The notes: generated from the letters alone by a model not told the origin. A stretch of DNA of 64,000 bases from Flectobacillus roseus (GCF_030056665.1 NZ_JASHIG010000029.1); one strand, 5' to 3'; positions 51,887 to 61,262 are shown, counted from the first letter of the stretch. Numbers and translations are program-made.

Positions 51887-53425
51887 ATGAAAACCCATCT
51901 TATCAATTTTTGCATCATTGTCGGTTTGGCACTTTGTTCATTTACATTTCCCAAGATAGACCTAAGTTTTCAAGCGCAAAAGTATGTTACTCAAACACTT
52001 ACTTTTGAAGGAAAAACCTTTGCGGTAAGAGCCTATGAAAATATCATTTATGTTGCGAATCCTGTAGATACAGTATACCAAAAAATGAATATCTATATTC
52101 CAGAAGAGTACTTTTCAGGGAAAAAAATAAATGGCTATACAGCTGAAACAGCTCCCATTTTTTTCCCCAACAAAGTAGGTGGATATATGCCTGCACAACC
52201 TGCAACCCTCAAAGAAATGCCAATGGGAGGAATGGGAGGTAATCGACCGCCAATGAATGGAATGCCACCCATGGGCGAGAGAAGACCTGATGGGGCGCCA
52301 GCAATGCCACAAGCAAAACCTTCAACGGTAGTTGCTGCCTTAGCCAAAGGCTATGTAGTGGCTTCGGCAGGGGCAAGGGGACGTACTTTGAAAGCAAGTA
52401 ATGGCGAATACACAGGTAAAGCACCAGCGGGTATTGTAGATTTAAAAGCTGCGGTACGTTACTTGAAATTTAATGATAAACTGATGCCCGGCGATGCCAA
52501 TAAAATCATTTCGAATGGCACAAGTGCAGGCGGTGCTATGTCGACTTTAGTTGGGGCAACGGGCAATAATCCAGACTATGAGCCTTACTTAAAAGCAATA
52601 GGGGCAGCCAATGGAACAGACGATGTCTTTGCTGTTTCTGCCTATTGTCCAATTACCAACTTGGACCATGCTGATATGGCGTATGAATGGCAGTTTAATG
52701 GCTACAATACCTACAAAAGGGGTGGACCTATGCAGACGAAAAATAACGATGCACCATCTGTGTTGAGTGAAGAGCAAATAAAGATATCGGGACAATTGAA
52801 AACGCTTTTTCCTACTTATCTAAACAGCCTAAACCTCAAGGATAGCAAGGGGAAATCTTTAACTTTGGATGCAGACGGAAATGGGAGTTTTAAAGATTTA
52901 GTGATTAATTATGTAATCGCTTCGGCTCAAAAAGCCTTGGATGCTGGAAAAGATATGTCGGGCTATGCGTTCTTGAAAGTTAGTGGCAATCAAGTTACAG
53001 GCTTAGATTTTGGTGCGTATGTTAGCTATATGGAGCGCATGAAAACTCCTCCAGCCTTTGATGCTCTAGACCTTTCAACAGGCGAGAATATGCTATTTGG
53101 TTCGGCTACGATCGATAAGCAGCATTTTACAGAGTTTGGTCAAAAAAACGCCATCGGTGATGCTTCGAGAGTAGATGAGGTATTCGTGAAAATGATGAAC
53201 CCCATGTATTATTTAGGTCAAAAAAATACCACAAATGCCAAACACTGGCGTATCAGACACGGCTCCAAAGACAAAGATACATCGCTCGCTATCTCTGTGA
53301 TATTGACTACGGCATTACAAAATAAGGGTATTGATGCTAATTTGGAATTTCCGTGGGACAAACCCCATAGCGGCGATTATGATCTTGATGAATTATTTGC
53401 GTGGATAGATGGGCTTTGTAAATAA
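51887..53425 (+). CDS. secreted subtype B tannase-like alpha/beta hydrolase
   Basis: 512 residues with a hydrophobic N-terminus (FCIIVGLALCSFTFP). After the strand MNIYIPEEYFSGKKING comes a Met/Gly/Pro-rich insert (about residues 108-145: PMGGMGG, MNGMPPMGERR), then AKGYVVASAGARGRTL, a nucleophile elbow ISNGTSAGGAMSTLVGA, and the C-terminal RHGSKDKDTS and WDKPHSGDYD regions that carry the Asp and His of the triad. This is the layout of subtype B tannases/feruloyl-esterase-like proteins. Likely cleaves ester bonds of plant phenolics or another carboxylic ester outside the inner membrane. Confidence 0.78.
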   Translation: MKTHLINFCIIVGLALCSFTFPKIDLSFQAQKYVTQTLTFEGKTFAVRAYENIIYVANPVDTVYQKMNIYIPEEYFSGKKINGYTAETAPIFFPNKVGGYMPAQPATLKEMPMGGMGGNRPPMNGMPPMGERRPDGAPAMPQAKPSTVVAALAKGYVVASAGARGRTLKASNGEYTGKAPAGIVDLKAAVRYLKFNDKLMPGDANKIISNGTSAGGAMSTLVGATGNNPDYEPYLKAIGAANGTDDVFAVSAYCPITNLDHADMAYEWQFNGYNTYKRGGPMQTKNNDAPSVLSEEQIKISGQLKTLFPTYLNSLNLKDSKGKSLTLDADGNGSFKDLVINYVIASAQKALDAGKDMSGYAFLKVSGNQVTGLDFGAYVSYMERMKTPPAFDALDLSTGENMLFGSATIDKQHFTEFGQKNAIGDASRVDEVFVKMMNPMYYLGQKNTTNAKHWRIRHGSKDKDTSLAISVILTTALQNKGIDANLEFPWDKPHSGDYDLDELFAWIDGLCK

Positions 53426-53442
53426 GAAAGACAAAGTGTTTG

Positions 53443-53482
53443 AAACCTCCTGATGAATTGATATTGCTCCGTCGGGAGGTTT
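53443..53482. terminator. terminator between convergent genes
   Basis: AAACCTCC (53443-53450) pairs with GGAGGTTT (53475-53482) over a 24-base loop; A-rich on the right, suiting the minus-strand gene's neighbour and the plus-strand gene. Confidence 0.55.
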
Positions 53483-53493
53483 TAAAAAAATGG

Positions 53494-54108
53494 CTAAAAT
53501 TGTCGAGACATAAAATTTGATTCAGCGAATAATATTTCACCTTCTCCTGTGCTTTCTTCTTTGAATTTTATGGATTTTGTACCATCATCAAAGTAGGTCA
53601 TGGTGTTAGGATTATAATTGAACATCCATGATAGATGAAGCATAAGAAGTATTTTTTTGTTGTGAAGCGTTCCTTTCAAACGATCTATTCGGGAAATATC
53701 CTCAATGGTTTGATTGAAATTGTTTTGTACTACCAAAATGAATTCTGAAGGGACATTTTCAGAAAAAGCTATGGTCTTTACATTGCTTTTTTCGTCAAAA
53801 GAGATTAAAAATGAGAACGTACCCTGAAAAGAATGTACACTTTTCATGAAAGTTCGCTTAAAAATACTTTTCATTCCATTCGATACAGACTCCGATACTC
53901 GTCGATCACCCCAAAATAAGTTTGTGAAAATTGAAGCAGTCTGACAATCTATTTCGGAAGGATATTTATCTTGAGCTCTTTTAACCCATTTATTTATTTT
54001 TTCCCATTGAATAGAATCAGGCTGATAAGAGGATGTTTGCGCCATGATACTTTGTGCAATGGAGATTAGAAGAATAGAAAGGGTAAGATGTAGTTTAAGG
54101 TTTTTCAT
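53494..54108 (-). CDS. hypothetical secreted protein (204 aa)
   Basis: 204 residues with a signal peptide (LTLSILLISIAQSIMAQ). The mature part has no recognised family. Two features stand out: VKTIAFSENVPSEFILVVQN and LLMLHLSWMFNYNPNTM, alternating strand/helix patterns of a small periplasmic domain. It lies 69 bases downstream of the GH20-like gene on the same strand and may be co-transcribed. Confidence 0.65.
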   Translation of the reverse strand: MKNLKLHLTLSILLISIAQSIMAQTSSYQPDSIQWEKINKWVKRAQDKYPSEIDCQTASIFTNLFWGDRRVSESVSNGMKSIFKRTFMKSVHSFQGTFSFLISFDEKSNVKTIAFSENVPSEFILVVQNNFNQTIEDISRIDRLKGTLHNKKILLMLHLSWMFNYNPNTMTYFDDGTKSIKFKEESTGEGEILFAESNFMSRQF

Positions 54109-54177
54109 AGTAAAAGTTATTTAGGTGAATTGAGATGAGTAAAGTTAAAAATTTCTATTCAAATCGCAATTGTTAAC

Positions 54178-55287
54178 CTACTTCCCCAACTGACCTATTT
54201 CTGAAAACATAGCCCTAAAGCAATTGGAGGCTGAATTCTCTTCGTTGGTCTTACTGGGATTTTTCCCATAAAACTCGTCCATAAAAGATTCTGCACTAGA
54301 CCACACTGTTTGCATCATTCCTTGAAAATGGGGTTTCATCACCGCTGTGGAAGACTGACGAAATCTGACCATATCTTGTGTTTGAATCACAGCGAATTTG
54401 GGCATTCTCCATGGACAAGTAATGACATTGAAGCCTTTCATCGCAAAATAAACTGCCGTTTGGTCGGGTCTTTCATAATGCCAATCGCAGATAGTTACAT
54501 CTTTGGCAATCAAATCAATGGCTCGATGTGTGTTGTTAAAACTTCCTTCCCACATACCGATGCCAGTGGTTTTTCCATCAATTAGTCGGTCGCCCCAAAT
54601 CCAGAGTTTTCTATTTTTGAGGGCCAAATGATTTCTAATTTCGTTGACTTCACCTGCAAATAATTCTGCCTTGTCTTTTCCTGAACATCTAGGACATTTG
54701 TCGTCTCCAATGTAAAAGACTTCATCCATTCCCGCATGAAAAGCATCCGTTTCAAAAACATCACAGATTTCGTCCATTAGCTCAAATACTATTTTATGAA
54801 CGTTTGGATGAAGTGGGCAATAGCTTTTGCAGTACAAACCGTCAGAGTTAGGCCACACGTACTTTTCTGGCATTTTTACTGAAGGCGTTTCATCAAATTC
54901 GGGATAAACTCGTAGTAAATTGTACGTAGTACTCGCCCATGATTGGTGCCCCAATAGATTAATCTGGGGAATGAGTCGAATATTGTTTTTCTTACAAATA
55001 CTGACCAATTTTTTGATATCTTTTTTAGAAAGAGCCTCTGGGTCTCGAAGTTCAGGATGACTTTCAAACTGGTAGTTGTAATCTACACGAAGCAGTAAAG
55101 TATTTACTTGACGGCTCACCAATTCTTCTTGGATAAATTTGATGAAATCATCGACTCTCTGAGTTTTTGGGGCGGTAATACAAAAACCGCGAGTAGGAAT
55201 CAAGCTATCTATTTTGGATTGTGAGAATATTGTGGAGTTGATTAAAACTCCTATAAATAGAAAAAGGAAACGCGAAAATTTTGTCAT
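54178..55287 (-). CDS. GH20-like secreted glycoside hydrolase
   Basis: 369 residues with an N-terminal signal (FLFLFIGVLINSTIFSQ). The (beta/alpha)8 pattern is present: GFCITAPKTQRVDDFIKFIQ, NTLLLRVDYNYQFESHPEL, RLIPQINLLGHQSWA and DAFHAGMDEVFYIGDDKCPR. The adjacent Asp-Glu pair in the last motif matches the catalytic GxDE of beta-N-acetylhexosaminidases, where Glu is the general acid. Unlike most GH20 enzymes there is no N-terminal domain before the barrel, so it is short. Possible role in trimming amino-sugar glycans, including peptidoglycan or host/algal glycans. Confidence 0.72.
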   Translation of the reverse strand: MTKFSRFLFLFIGVLINSTIFSQSKIDSLIPTRGFCITAPKTQRVDDFIKFIQEELVSRQVNTLLLRVDYNYQFESHPELRDPEALSKKDIKKLVSICKKNNIRLIPQINLLGHQSWASTTYNLLRVYPEFDETPSVKMPEKYVWPNSDGLYCKSYCPLHPNVHKIVFELMDEICDVFETDAFHAGMDEVFYIGDDKCPRCSGKDKAELFAGEVNEIRNHLALKNRKLWIWGDRLIDGKTTGIGMWEGSFNNTHRAIDLIAKDVTICDWHYERPDQTAVYFAMKGFNVITCPWRMPKFAVIQTQDMVRFRQSSTAVMKPHFQGMMQTVWSSAESFMDEFYGKNPSKTNEENSASNCFRAMFSEIGQLGK

Positions 55288-55408
55288 AATGAAGCTGAAT
55301 TTAGAAATTGGGTTGAGTACGCAATTTGCTTAAATTCAGTTCTGCATGCAAATGACTAACAGATAAGGCAGGGTAGGCAAAAAGAAGTTGAAAGGATAAG
55401 TTTATAAA

Positions 55409-55441
55409 CCAATAAAGCTCTAAACACTAGAGCTTTATTGG
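55409..55441. terminator. terminator after the 163-residue membrane protein gene
   Basis: CCAATAAAGCTCT (55409-55421) pairs perfectly with AGAGCTTTATTGG (55429-55441) over a 7-base loop, directly beyond the minus-strand stop codon. Confidence 0.75.
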
Positions 55442-55449
55442 AAATGAAA

Positions 55450-55941
55450 TTATGAGAGTTTTTTACGTAAAGCTATTATTTGAAATGTTGTGCCAACCAA
55501 AAATAAGACAAGACAAATGCCGACTAATTTTGCCACTAATGGGTCATCTGGACTACTTGCCCATGGATGTTCTAATGGTAGACGAGTTGTTGTTTCTGTT
55601 ACACCAGGTACTAAATGGAAAAAGAACGTCAAGGAATAGCCAATTTTCTCGATATAAGGTGAATATTTTCCGAGTGGTTGACTCGATTTTTGTGCTAGAT
55701 AAATTAGTCCTAACACTGCCAAGGTAATAATTCCAAGTACATGTGGCTTGCCAAATCCCCCATGTTGAAAAATGCCAAAGCCTGTCAGACAGGTAAGAAT
55801 TGTGGTAATAACATACGTTTTACCAATTGAATTATTCCACGTGATTTCTTTTAGTTTAACAAGAGAAATAGCACCAGAAAAAACAGCTATGAGGCTGATT
55901 AATGTATGAATGATTCCAAGAGAGGTAAGTCCAAACATCAT
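55450..55941 (-). CDS. hypothetical integral membrane protein (163 aa)
   Basis: 163 residues, about four membrane spans (GIIHTLISLIAVFSGAISLV, TYVITTILTCLTGFGIF, HVLGIITLAVLGLIYLA, LVGICLVLFLVGTTFQIIAL). His residues in FQHGGFGKPHVLG and SLTFFFHLVPGVTET recall small haem- or metal-binding membrane proteins, but I cannot assign a family. Start may be the second Met. Single gene flanked by a terminator and, upstream, by a GCGAC-type stem-loop. Confidence 0.65.
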   Translation of the reverse strand: MMFGLTSLGIIHTLISLIAVFSGAISLVKLKEITWNNSIGKTYVITTILTCLTGFGIFQHGGFGKPHVLGIITLAVLGLIYLAQKSSQPLGKYSPYIEKIGYSLTFFFHLVPGVTETTTRLPLEHPWASSPDDPLVAKLVGICLVLFLVGTTFQIIALRKKLS

Positions 55942-56034
55942 ATTTGTAGGGTTTAGGAAATGAAGAGATACATTTACCTAAATATACAAAAAAAGCAGAA
56001 TTTTTTTGTAAGTTGCTGTATAATAGAGTGTTAT

Positions 56035-56074
56035 TTTCTTTTAGTGGGCGACCTAAGTCGCCCACTAAAAGAAA
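56035..56074. repeat. 18-bp stem-loop of the GCGAC-CTAA-GTCGC family
   Basis: TTTCTTTTAGTGGGCGAC (56035-56052) is exactly complementary to 56057-56074 with the loop CTAA. It lies just beyond the stop of the bactofilin-like gene (-), where it probably terminates transcription. Core shared with 48603-48648 and 58571-58618. Confidence 0.85.
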
Positions 56075-56077
56075 GAA

Positions 56078-57022
56078 TTAAATTGCAAGTAAGACTCTTT
56101 TAGCTTTTCGGTAGATATTACTTCCTAGTATCAATTTTACGAACTCTGTATCCTCGCTATTTTTGTGAAAGACAGAAACTTGATTTCCAATAAGCGAATA
56201 TTTAAAGGAGTCATCATATTCTAGGATTGATAACTCCATAGAATGATCAGTAATATGAGACTTATATTGAGTAGAATAAACGCCCACGTATTCATCTGTG
56301 CTCATTCCTTGAAAAACAGACGATTTAGAAGATTCTATAATGATTTCAGGGGTGATTGAATCTGTTTCTGGATTCAACACATATTTTCGGAGTACATCTA
56401 TATCATGATCAATATCGATTACTATTGTACTAAAATTGATACTTCCCCAAGCATTCAAGTATGGTTCATCAAAAAAATCTTCAAAATCATAATCTCCATC
56501 TGGAACATATTGAGTTTCACCGTTGTGTAAAAGTTCTATTGTTTTTCCCCAACCGAGAACATTTCCGTAAAATTCGCCCCTAACTAAACAATCATAATCA
56601 TCGAGTACCACAATTGGGCAATTAAAATCTCCTAGAACATCAAGGTTTCCGTGATTATAAGAACCCACAAATAGGTGTTGAACTGTCAAGTCTTCCTGAA
56701 CAAACACTTGCTGCCCACCAACTGCAATGAAGTCGGCATTCAAATGCCCCAAAACAATCAAGTTCACTCCATAGTCGGTTTCATAATTCAATATTTTCTC
56801 ACATGTGAGGTTACCGTCAACAATGATTCCAGCTAACTCAAAATCATAATTGTCTGATTCTAAATCAATTTTATCAAGATTGGTGTCGCCCTCGTACCAC
56901 AAAAAGTATGAATCTATATAATTGGTTCGTTGTTGCTTTGAAAAACAAAAGAGAAGTGCTTTCTGCGCTTGGCTTAAACGCTTTTCTACCTCTAGGAACG
57001 ATAGTGTAAGGATTGATGACAT
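56078..57022 (-). CDS. bactofilin/polymer-forming-like beta-helical protein
   Basis: 314 residues, no signal peptide. Residues about 60-165 are a run of short hydrophobic strands at regular spacing (ELAGIIVDGNLTCEKILNYE, NLIVLGHLNADFIAVGGQQV, FVQEDLTVQHLFVGSYNHG, DVLGDFNCPIVVLDDYDC), the pattern of bactofilin-like right-handed beta-helices. The C-terminal third is different and acidic. It may be cytoskeletal or part of a polymorphic-toxin immunity group (some immunity proteins have this fold); no toxin gene is adjacent. Confidence 0.55.
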   Translation of the reverse strand: MSSILTLSFLEVEKRLSQAQKALLFCFSKQQRTNYIDSYFLWYEGDTNLDKIDLESDNYDFELAGIIVDGNLTCEKILNYETDYGVNLIVLGHLNADFIAVGGQQVFVQEDLTVQHLFVGSYNHGNLDVLGDFNCPIVVLDDYDCLVRGEFYGNVLGWGKTIELLHNGETQYVPDGDYDFEDFFDEPYLNAWGSINFSTIVIDIDHDIDVLRKYVLNPETDSITPEIIIESSKSSVFQGMSTDEYVGVYSTQYKSHITDHSMELSILEYDDSFKYSLIGNQVSVFHKNSEDTEFVKLILGSNIYRKAKRVLLAI

Positions 57023-57117
57023 TTGATTGATAAATGTTAATAAAATATAGTAATCGCTGAATTTAGTGAATTAAATGTGAAAAATGATTAATTTGAGTGT
57101 AGTAAATAAAAATTGAT

Positions 57118-57888
57118 ATGCGATTTTTTAAAGCCTATAGGTATTTAAGTTTGGTACTCTATTTTTCATTTTTGAGTTGCGAAAATAAACCTCAGAATTA
57201 TCCCTTTCTGAAGGATTTTATGTCCTATCTAACATACTTCAACCAAAATACAGGACTTAGTGCTGACTTTATCCCCTTGAACGAACAGGGTGATAAAATA
57301 TCGAGAGTGGATTTTTTAGAAAGCTTAAGCCAAAAAGATTATATACCAATCCGAGAGGAGGAGGACGGTAAGGTTTTCTATAAACTTTACAGATTGGATA
57401 AGGATAAATCTTCTACGAATGACCAGATTCTCACAACAGTCGCTCAATTTGCCGAAATAGAGAAGAATTTTATGAGTTATGAAGGTCAAGCCTTTCCTTC
57501 TTTTAATATGCTCGACTTGAAAGGAAAACTATATGATAATCAGAACACTCGAGGCAAAATTCTTGTATTGAAAACATGGTTTATTCGATGCCATGCATGC
57601 GTGGAAGAGATGCCTGCGATGAATAAAATTGTTAAAGCATTTGAGCACCGTAATGATATAGTTTTTTTGAGTTTGGCACTTGACGATGAAAAAAATCTCA
57701 AAGAGTTTTTAAGTAAAAAAAGTTTCAATTATGCTACCGTGGCTAATCAAGAAAATTTTATCGAAAATACTTTGGGTTTTAGCAGTTTCCCAACTCATAT
57801 CATAGTTTCAAAATCTGGGCGTATTTTGAAAGTTTTTTCAGATGGAGAAAGATATTTACCCTATTATTTGGCTAAATACTTGGAATAA
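57118..57888 (+). CDS. TlpA-like thioredoxin-fold lipoprotein
   Basis: 256 residues. The N-terminus has a signal and lipobox (YFSFLSC, Cys near 22). The C-terminal half is an AhpC/TlpA-type thioredoxin domain: GQAFPSFNMLDLKGKLYDNQ, VLKTWFIRCHACVEEMPAMN with a CHAC active site, and SSFPTHIIVSKSGRILKVF (cis-Pro loop). It should be anchored on the periplasmic side and reduce or isomerise disulfides, as in respiratory or cytochrome maturation partners. The gene lies 63 bases upstream of the 160-residue secreted protein. Confidence 0.82.
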   Translation: MRFFKAYRYLSLVLYFSFLSCENKPQNYPFLKDFMSYLTYFNQNTGLSADFIPLNEQGDKISRVDFLESLSQKDYIPIREEEDGKVFYKLYRLDKDKSSTNDQILTTVAQFAEIEKNFMSYEGQAFPSFNMLDLKGKLYDNQNTRGKILVLKTWFIRCHACVEEMPAMNKIVKAFEHRNDIVFLSLALDDEKNLKEFLSKKSFNYATVANQENFIENTLGFSSFPTHIIVSKSGRILKVFSDGERYLPYYLAKYLE

Positions 57889-57963
57889 GGCGAAAGTATT
57901 AAATTTTATTGATTTGATAATCAGTTATTGGTGTTCTTGAAATAAAACCTGTTGACTACAATT

Positions 57964-58443
57964 ATGAAAAATATCTCACAAAAGCTATCATTTCTTTTAT
58001 TGTTTTTATCAAGCGGATATTTGACGTTTTCTCAATGTGAAATGGTTGAGTATGCCATGGATAATCCGCTTGTTACAAAGGCAATATATGCGTACTATAA
58101 CCGTATTACCTTGCACGATCATCCTCTTTGGAAGGCCTTGAAAAAGGATAAAACAAAATTTATTCTATTAAGGGAAGAACAAAAAACATTGTCGAATGGT
58201 AAAACTCAAAAACAGTATTATGCGACTGTATGTAGTACCAATTTCTTCAAGACTGAAAAGGTTACTTTCAGTGGCTATTTTATCATGAATGACGTACTTT
58301 TTGTTGTAGAGTCAAGTTCAGAGAACTCTTTTGTGGCAAAAGATAAGGAAGCAAAGATATGTCTTGATACAATTCTAAGAGATTATAAGTTAAAAGAGTA
58401 TCAACCAGACGAGTCAAAAGAATGTTGCATGACCAAGAAGTAG
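57964..58443 (+). CDS. hypothetical secreted protein (159 aa)
   Basis: 159 residues from ATG 57964; an in-frame TTG four codons earlier is not preferred. Signal peptide FLLLFLSSGYLTFSQ. The mature part has five cysteines (CEMVEY, TVCSTNFF, KICLDT, ECCMTKK) and no recognised family; the C-terminal ECC pair is notable beside a thioredoxin-like lipoprotein gene, which could act on it (inference). Confidence 0.6.
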   Translation: MKNISQKLSFLLLFLSSGYLTFSQCEMVEYAMDNPLVTKAIYAYYNRITLHDHPLWKALKKDKTKFILLREEQKTLSNGKTQKQYYATVCSTNFFKTEKVTFSGYFIMNDVLFVVESSSENSFVAKDKEAKICLDTILRDYKLKEYQPDESKECCMTKK

Positions 58444-58445
58444 AA

Positions 58446-58556
58446 ATGATTGAGTTTGGCGATAGATTGTCTGAATCAGCAATGTATATCGTTTTGAAGC
58501 CTGAGTACGAGGGGTTTGAAAAAAGAGACTACGTGTTATTTTCGGTAATAGATTGA
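58446..58556 (+). CDS. possible small peptide or gene fragment (36 aa)
   Basis: A 36-codon frame starting 2 bases after the previous stop codon (MIEFGDRLSESAMYIVLKPE). The amphipathic, protein-like composition suggests a fragment of a larger gene or a true small protein. No family recognised. Confidence 0.25.
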   Translation: MIEFGDRLSESAMYIVLKPEYEGFEKRDYVLFSVID

Positions 58557-58570
58557 TAGTTAGTTATTTT

Positions 58571-58618
58571 CTTATTTATTTTAGTGGGCGATTTAAGTCG
58601 CCCACTAAAATAAATAAG
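58571..58618. repeat. 21-bp stem-loop of the GCGAC-TTAA-GTCGC family
   Basis: CTTATTTATTTTAGTGGGCG + A (58571-58591) is exactly complementary to 58598-58618 with the loop TTTAAG. It lies between convergent genes and should work as a bidirectional terminator. Core shared with 48603-48648 and 56035-56074. Confidence 0.85.
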
Positions 58619-58666
58619 GGTATTGATAAAGACATATTTTAACCACAAATACCCTGTTCCGTAAGT

Positions 58667-61153
58667 CTAGTTACCTCCACTTTTTACGCGATTTTTTTCG
58701 TCTTCCAAACCTGTATTTCGCTGTCTTGCTCCTGCAATTTTGCTATTTCCAAAACGATATGAAAAATTGATACGAACCACACGACTTTCCCATTTGTTTC
58801 TCAACTGAACGTCGATATCATTAAAAAGGAAAACACCATTAAAACGTTGGGTCCAGAAAATATCATTGATATTTAATTTGACAGAGGCTTTGTCGTTCAT
58901 CATTTTTTTCTGAATGCCAAATGATATGGCTCCCATAGGATTTCCAGCGAGTTGACCTTCAATAAATGGCGACAGATACCACCCACTCAATTCCACCGAA
59001 TATTTGCGAGGTAAGGTAAATTGATGTGTCATATTGGCTGTGTAGCTAGTCGCACGGGCATTAAAGGGTTCAAAAACAGTGGTTGATGATCCATCAGCCG
59101 CAATGGTGGTTTTGGGAATATCTCCAACATAGTGATTATTGTACAAATTAAAATAGGTATTGCTAAACCACCACTTGGTAATAGGCAACGGCAAAGAAAA
59201 AGAAATTCCAAGATTTTCTACATACCCAATATTTATTTTGGTGGCATTGGTAGTTTTGAGCGCATTGTTTTGCTCCAAAATTTGAGTCATTACACCTTCA
59301 GTTTTGCTATAGTTGATGGTCGTGGTAAAACTCTCCTTGTAAGTATGTGATACCTCAAAAGCGTTGGTATATTGAGGTTGTAACAACTCGTTGCCACGTT
59401 GATAAGTATATGGATCCAAGAAAAATAGGAAAGGGTTCAAATCCTCATAGCTTGGTCGGTCGATACGTCGACTGAAAGAATACCCCAACTGATGATTTTT
59501 CGACAATTTTTGACGAAAAAATACACTTGGAAAAAAGTTGGTATAATGTCTATCAAGCAAATCTTTTCCCAATAAAGTCCCTTGTCCGTTGGTGTTTTCC
59601 ATGCGTAATCCTAATTGCATATTTAGCCTTTTGAATTCTTTAGAATAGTTGATATAGGCAGCATTAATGTTTTCTTTATACACAAAATTACGGGTGCGAG
59701 TGGGGTCAAGCACAGGCGTGTTATTGTCTCCGACCAAGAAATCAAAACGCATATCGTTATTCGAGTTGACGTAGCTACTTTTTAGGCCTGCCTCAAACTT
59801 TGAAGTCTTGTTGATGGGATAAATTAAGTCAATTTTTAGGGAGTAAATATTGATTTTTGAGCCTGTTAAACCATCTTCATTGCGAGTTTCACGTAGGATG
59901 TTCTGCGAATCGTATTTCGAAGTTCGATATTTCATCGAGTTATCTGCATCATAACGAGCATAATCCAAATCTGCAGTGATTTCTCTTCCTGTAGAATCAA
60001 TAATGTGCTTGAAGTTCAGATTTGTGGAATAGTTCGCCCATTTATCTCTAATAATTCCTAGTGTTACCGACGTAGTGTCCAATTGATTCATGGCATTTTT
60101 GATGGCTGTTTGGTTATTTCTGTCGGTATTCCAATTGCCATTCATGCCATTAAACAAGAAACCAATGGTATTTTTTTTATCAAGAAAATAATCTGCGCCA
60201 ATTTTATAAGCCAACGAATTATTCCTTCGTTTCTCGTCTGCCGACTGATTAAAACTTGATGTTACTTTTCCGTTTTCGAAGAATTTTCTATCAATTTCTT
60301 GTAATTGAAAACTTTGGCGGTCGTTTGCCGAGAAATTGCCAAATATATTAAGCTTTTCTTTGCGGTAATTAAGGTTTACACTAGCATTTTCTTTGGGTAA
60401 TGACTGATAAAATCCATAACCTAATCCAAGATTAGCAGAACCATTGAATCCTAAATTCTGATTTTTTTTCAAGCGAATATTAATCACGCCTGCATTGCCT
60501 GCGGCATCGTATTTGGCAGGTGGATTTGTCATAATTTCAATCTTGTCCAACTGGGTCGATTGCATATTGCGGAGCATATTTGCCAAATCACTTGATGACA
60601 TATACGTTGGCTTTCCGTCAAGCATTACCATGACATTTTGTTTGCCTTTTAGGGAAATATTTCCATCTTTATCGACCGTTACGCCAGGTGATTTTTCCAA
60701 AATCTCAATAGCGGTATTTCCTGCCGAAACAACGGAGTTTTCAACATTGACAATGGTTTTGTCAATTTGTTGTTCGATAAAGGGCTTTTTAGTAGTAACC
60801 ACTACTTCGTTTAGTTCCTTTGATTCTTCGATCAATATCAAATTGGAAAGCCTGAGCGATGGGTTTTCTGGTGAAAGAGTCAATTTTGGCGTGTAAAACT
60901 TCTGATAACCTAACTGAGAAATAGCGATTAAATAGTTGTCAAACTTGATTTTTTCAAATTCAAACGTACCGTTAGCATCTGCCAACGCGCCTTTGACTAA
61001 ACTAGAATCTTTGACTTGTAAAAGTGTAATGGTCGCAAATTCTACAATTTTACTTTTGTTGTCTGTAACCTGTCCCGTGATTTTCCCCTGTGCCTGAACC
61101 CTTATATTAGATAAAGTCATTAAAGTCAGAAGAGCGTAAAAAAATGTTTTCAT
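58667..61153 (-). CDS. TonB-dependent receptor with CarboxypepD_reg domain (OMP beta-brl_3 type)
   Basis: 828 residues with a signal peptide (LLTLMTLSNIRVQAQ). The N-terminal beta-sandwich is GKITGQVTDNKSKIVEFATI, ADANGTFEFEKIKFDNYLIA. The plug is LNEVVVTTKKPFIEQQIDKT, IEILEKSPGVTVDKDGNISL, PAKYDAAGNAGVINIRLKKN. A C-terminal outer-membrane barrel follows (FSRRIDRPSYEDLNPFLFFL). This is the outer_membrane_beta-barrel family common in Bacteroidota, without a SusD partner, so the ligand is probably not a complex glycan. The long C-terminus ends in a basic tail after SYRFGNSK. Confidence 0.9.
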   Translation of the reverse strand: MKTFFYALLTLMTLSNIRVQAQGKITGQVTDNKSKIVEFATITLLQVKDSSLVKGALADANGTFEFEKIKFDNYLIAISQLGYQKFYTPKLTLSPENPSLRLSNLILIEESKELNEVVVTTKKPFIEQQIDKTIVNVENSVVSAGNTAIEILEKSPGVTVDKDGNISLKGKQNVMVMLDGKPTYMSSSDLANMLRNMQSTQLDKIEIMTNPPAKYDAAGNAGVINIRLKKNQNLGFNGSANLGLGYGFYQSLPKENASVNLNYRKEKLNIFGNFSANDRQSFQLQEIDRKFFENGKVTSSFNQSADEKRRNNSLAYKIGADYFLDKKNTIGFLFNGMNGNWNTDRNNQTAIKNAMNQLDTTSVTLGIIRDKWANYSTNLNFKHIIDSTGREITADLDYARYDADNSMKYRTSKYDSQNILRETRNEDGLTGSKINIYSLKIDLIYPINKTSKFEAGLKSSYVNSNNDMRFDFLVGDNNTPVLDPTRTRNFVYKENINAAYINYSKEFKRLNMQLGLRMENTNGQGTLLGKDLLDRHYTNFFPSVFFRQKLSKNHQLGYSFSRRIDRPSYEDLNPFLFFLDPYTYQRGNELLQPQYTNAFEVSHTYKESFTTTINYSKTEGVMTQILEQNNALKTTNATKINIGYVENLGISFSLPLPITKWWFSNTYFNLYNNHYVGDIPKTTIAADGSSTTVFEPFNARATSYTANMTHQFTLPRKYSVELSGWYLSPFIEGQLAGNPMGAISFGIQKKMMNDKASVKLNINDIFWTQRFNGVFLFNDIDVQLRNKWESRVVRINFSYRFGNSKIAGARQRNTGLEDEKNRVKSGGN

Positions 61154-61262
61154 GATTGAGAAGAATTAAGTTTAGTTGTATGCTTTTATTTTTTTTGATA
61201 GGTTTAAGATATATAAGGCTTGGATGCAAGAATTTTTGAATAGGTTACAAGCGAATACAAAA

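Noticed and set aside
51751..52008. 85-residue frame overlapping the tannase-like gene start
   Set aside because: It overlaps the signal peptide of the well-supported 512-residue gene in another frame.
56078..57022. Toxin-immunity pair
   Set aside because: The bactofilin-like protein could be an immunity type, but no toxin gene is adjacent, so no pair is claimed.
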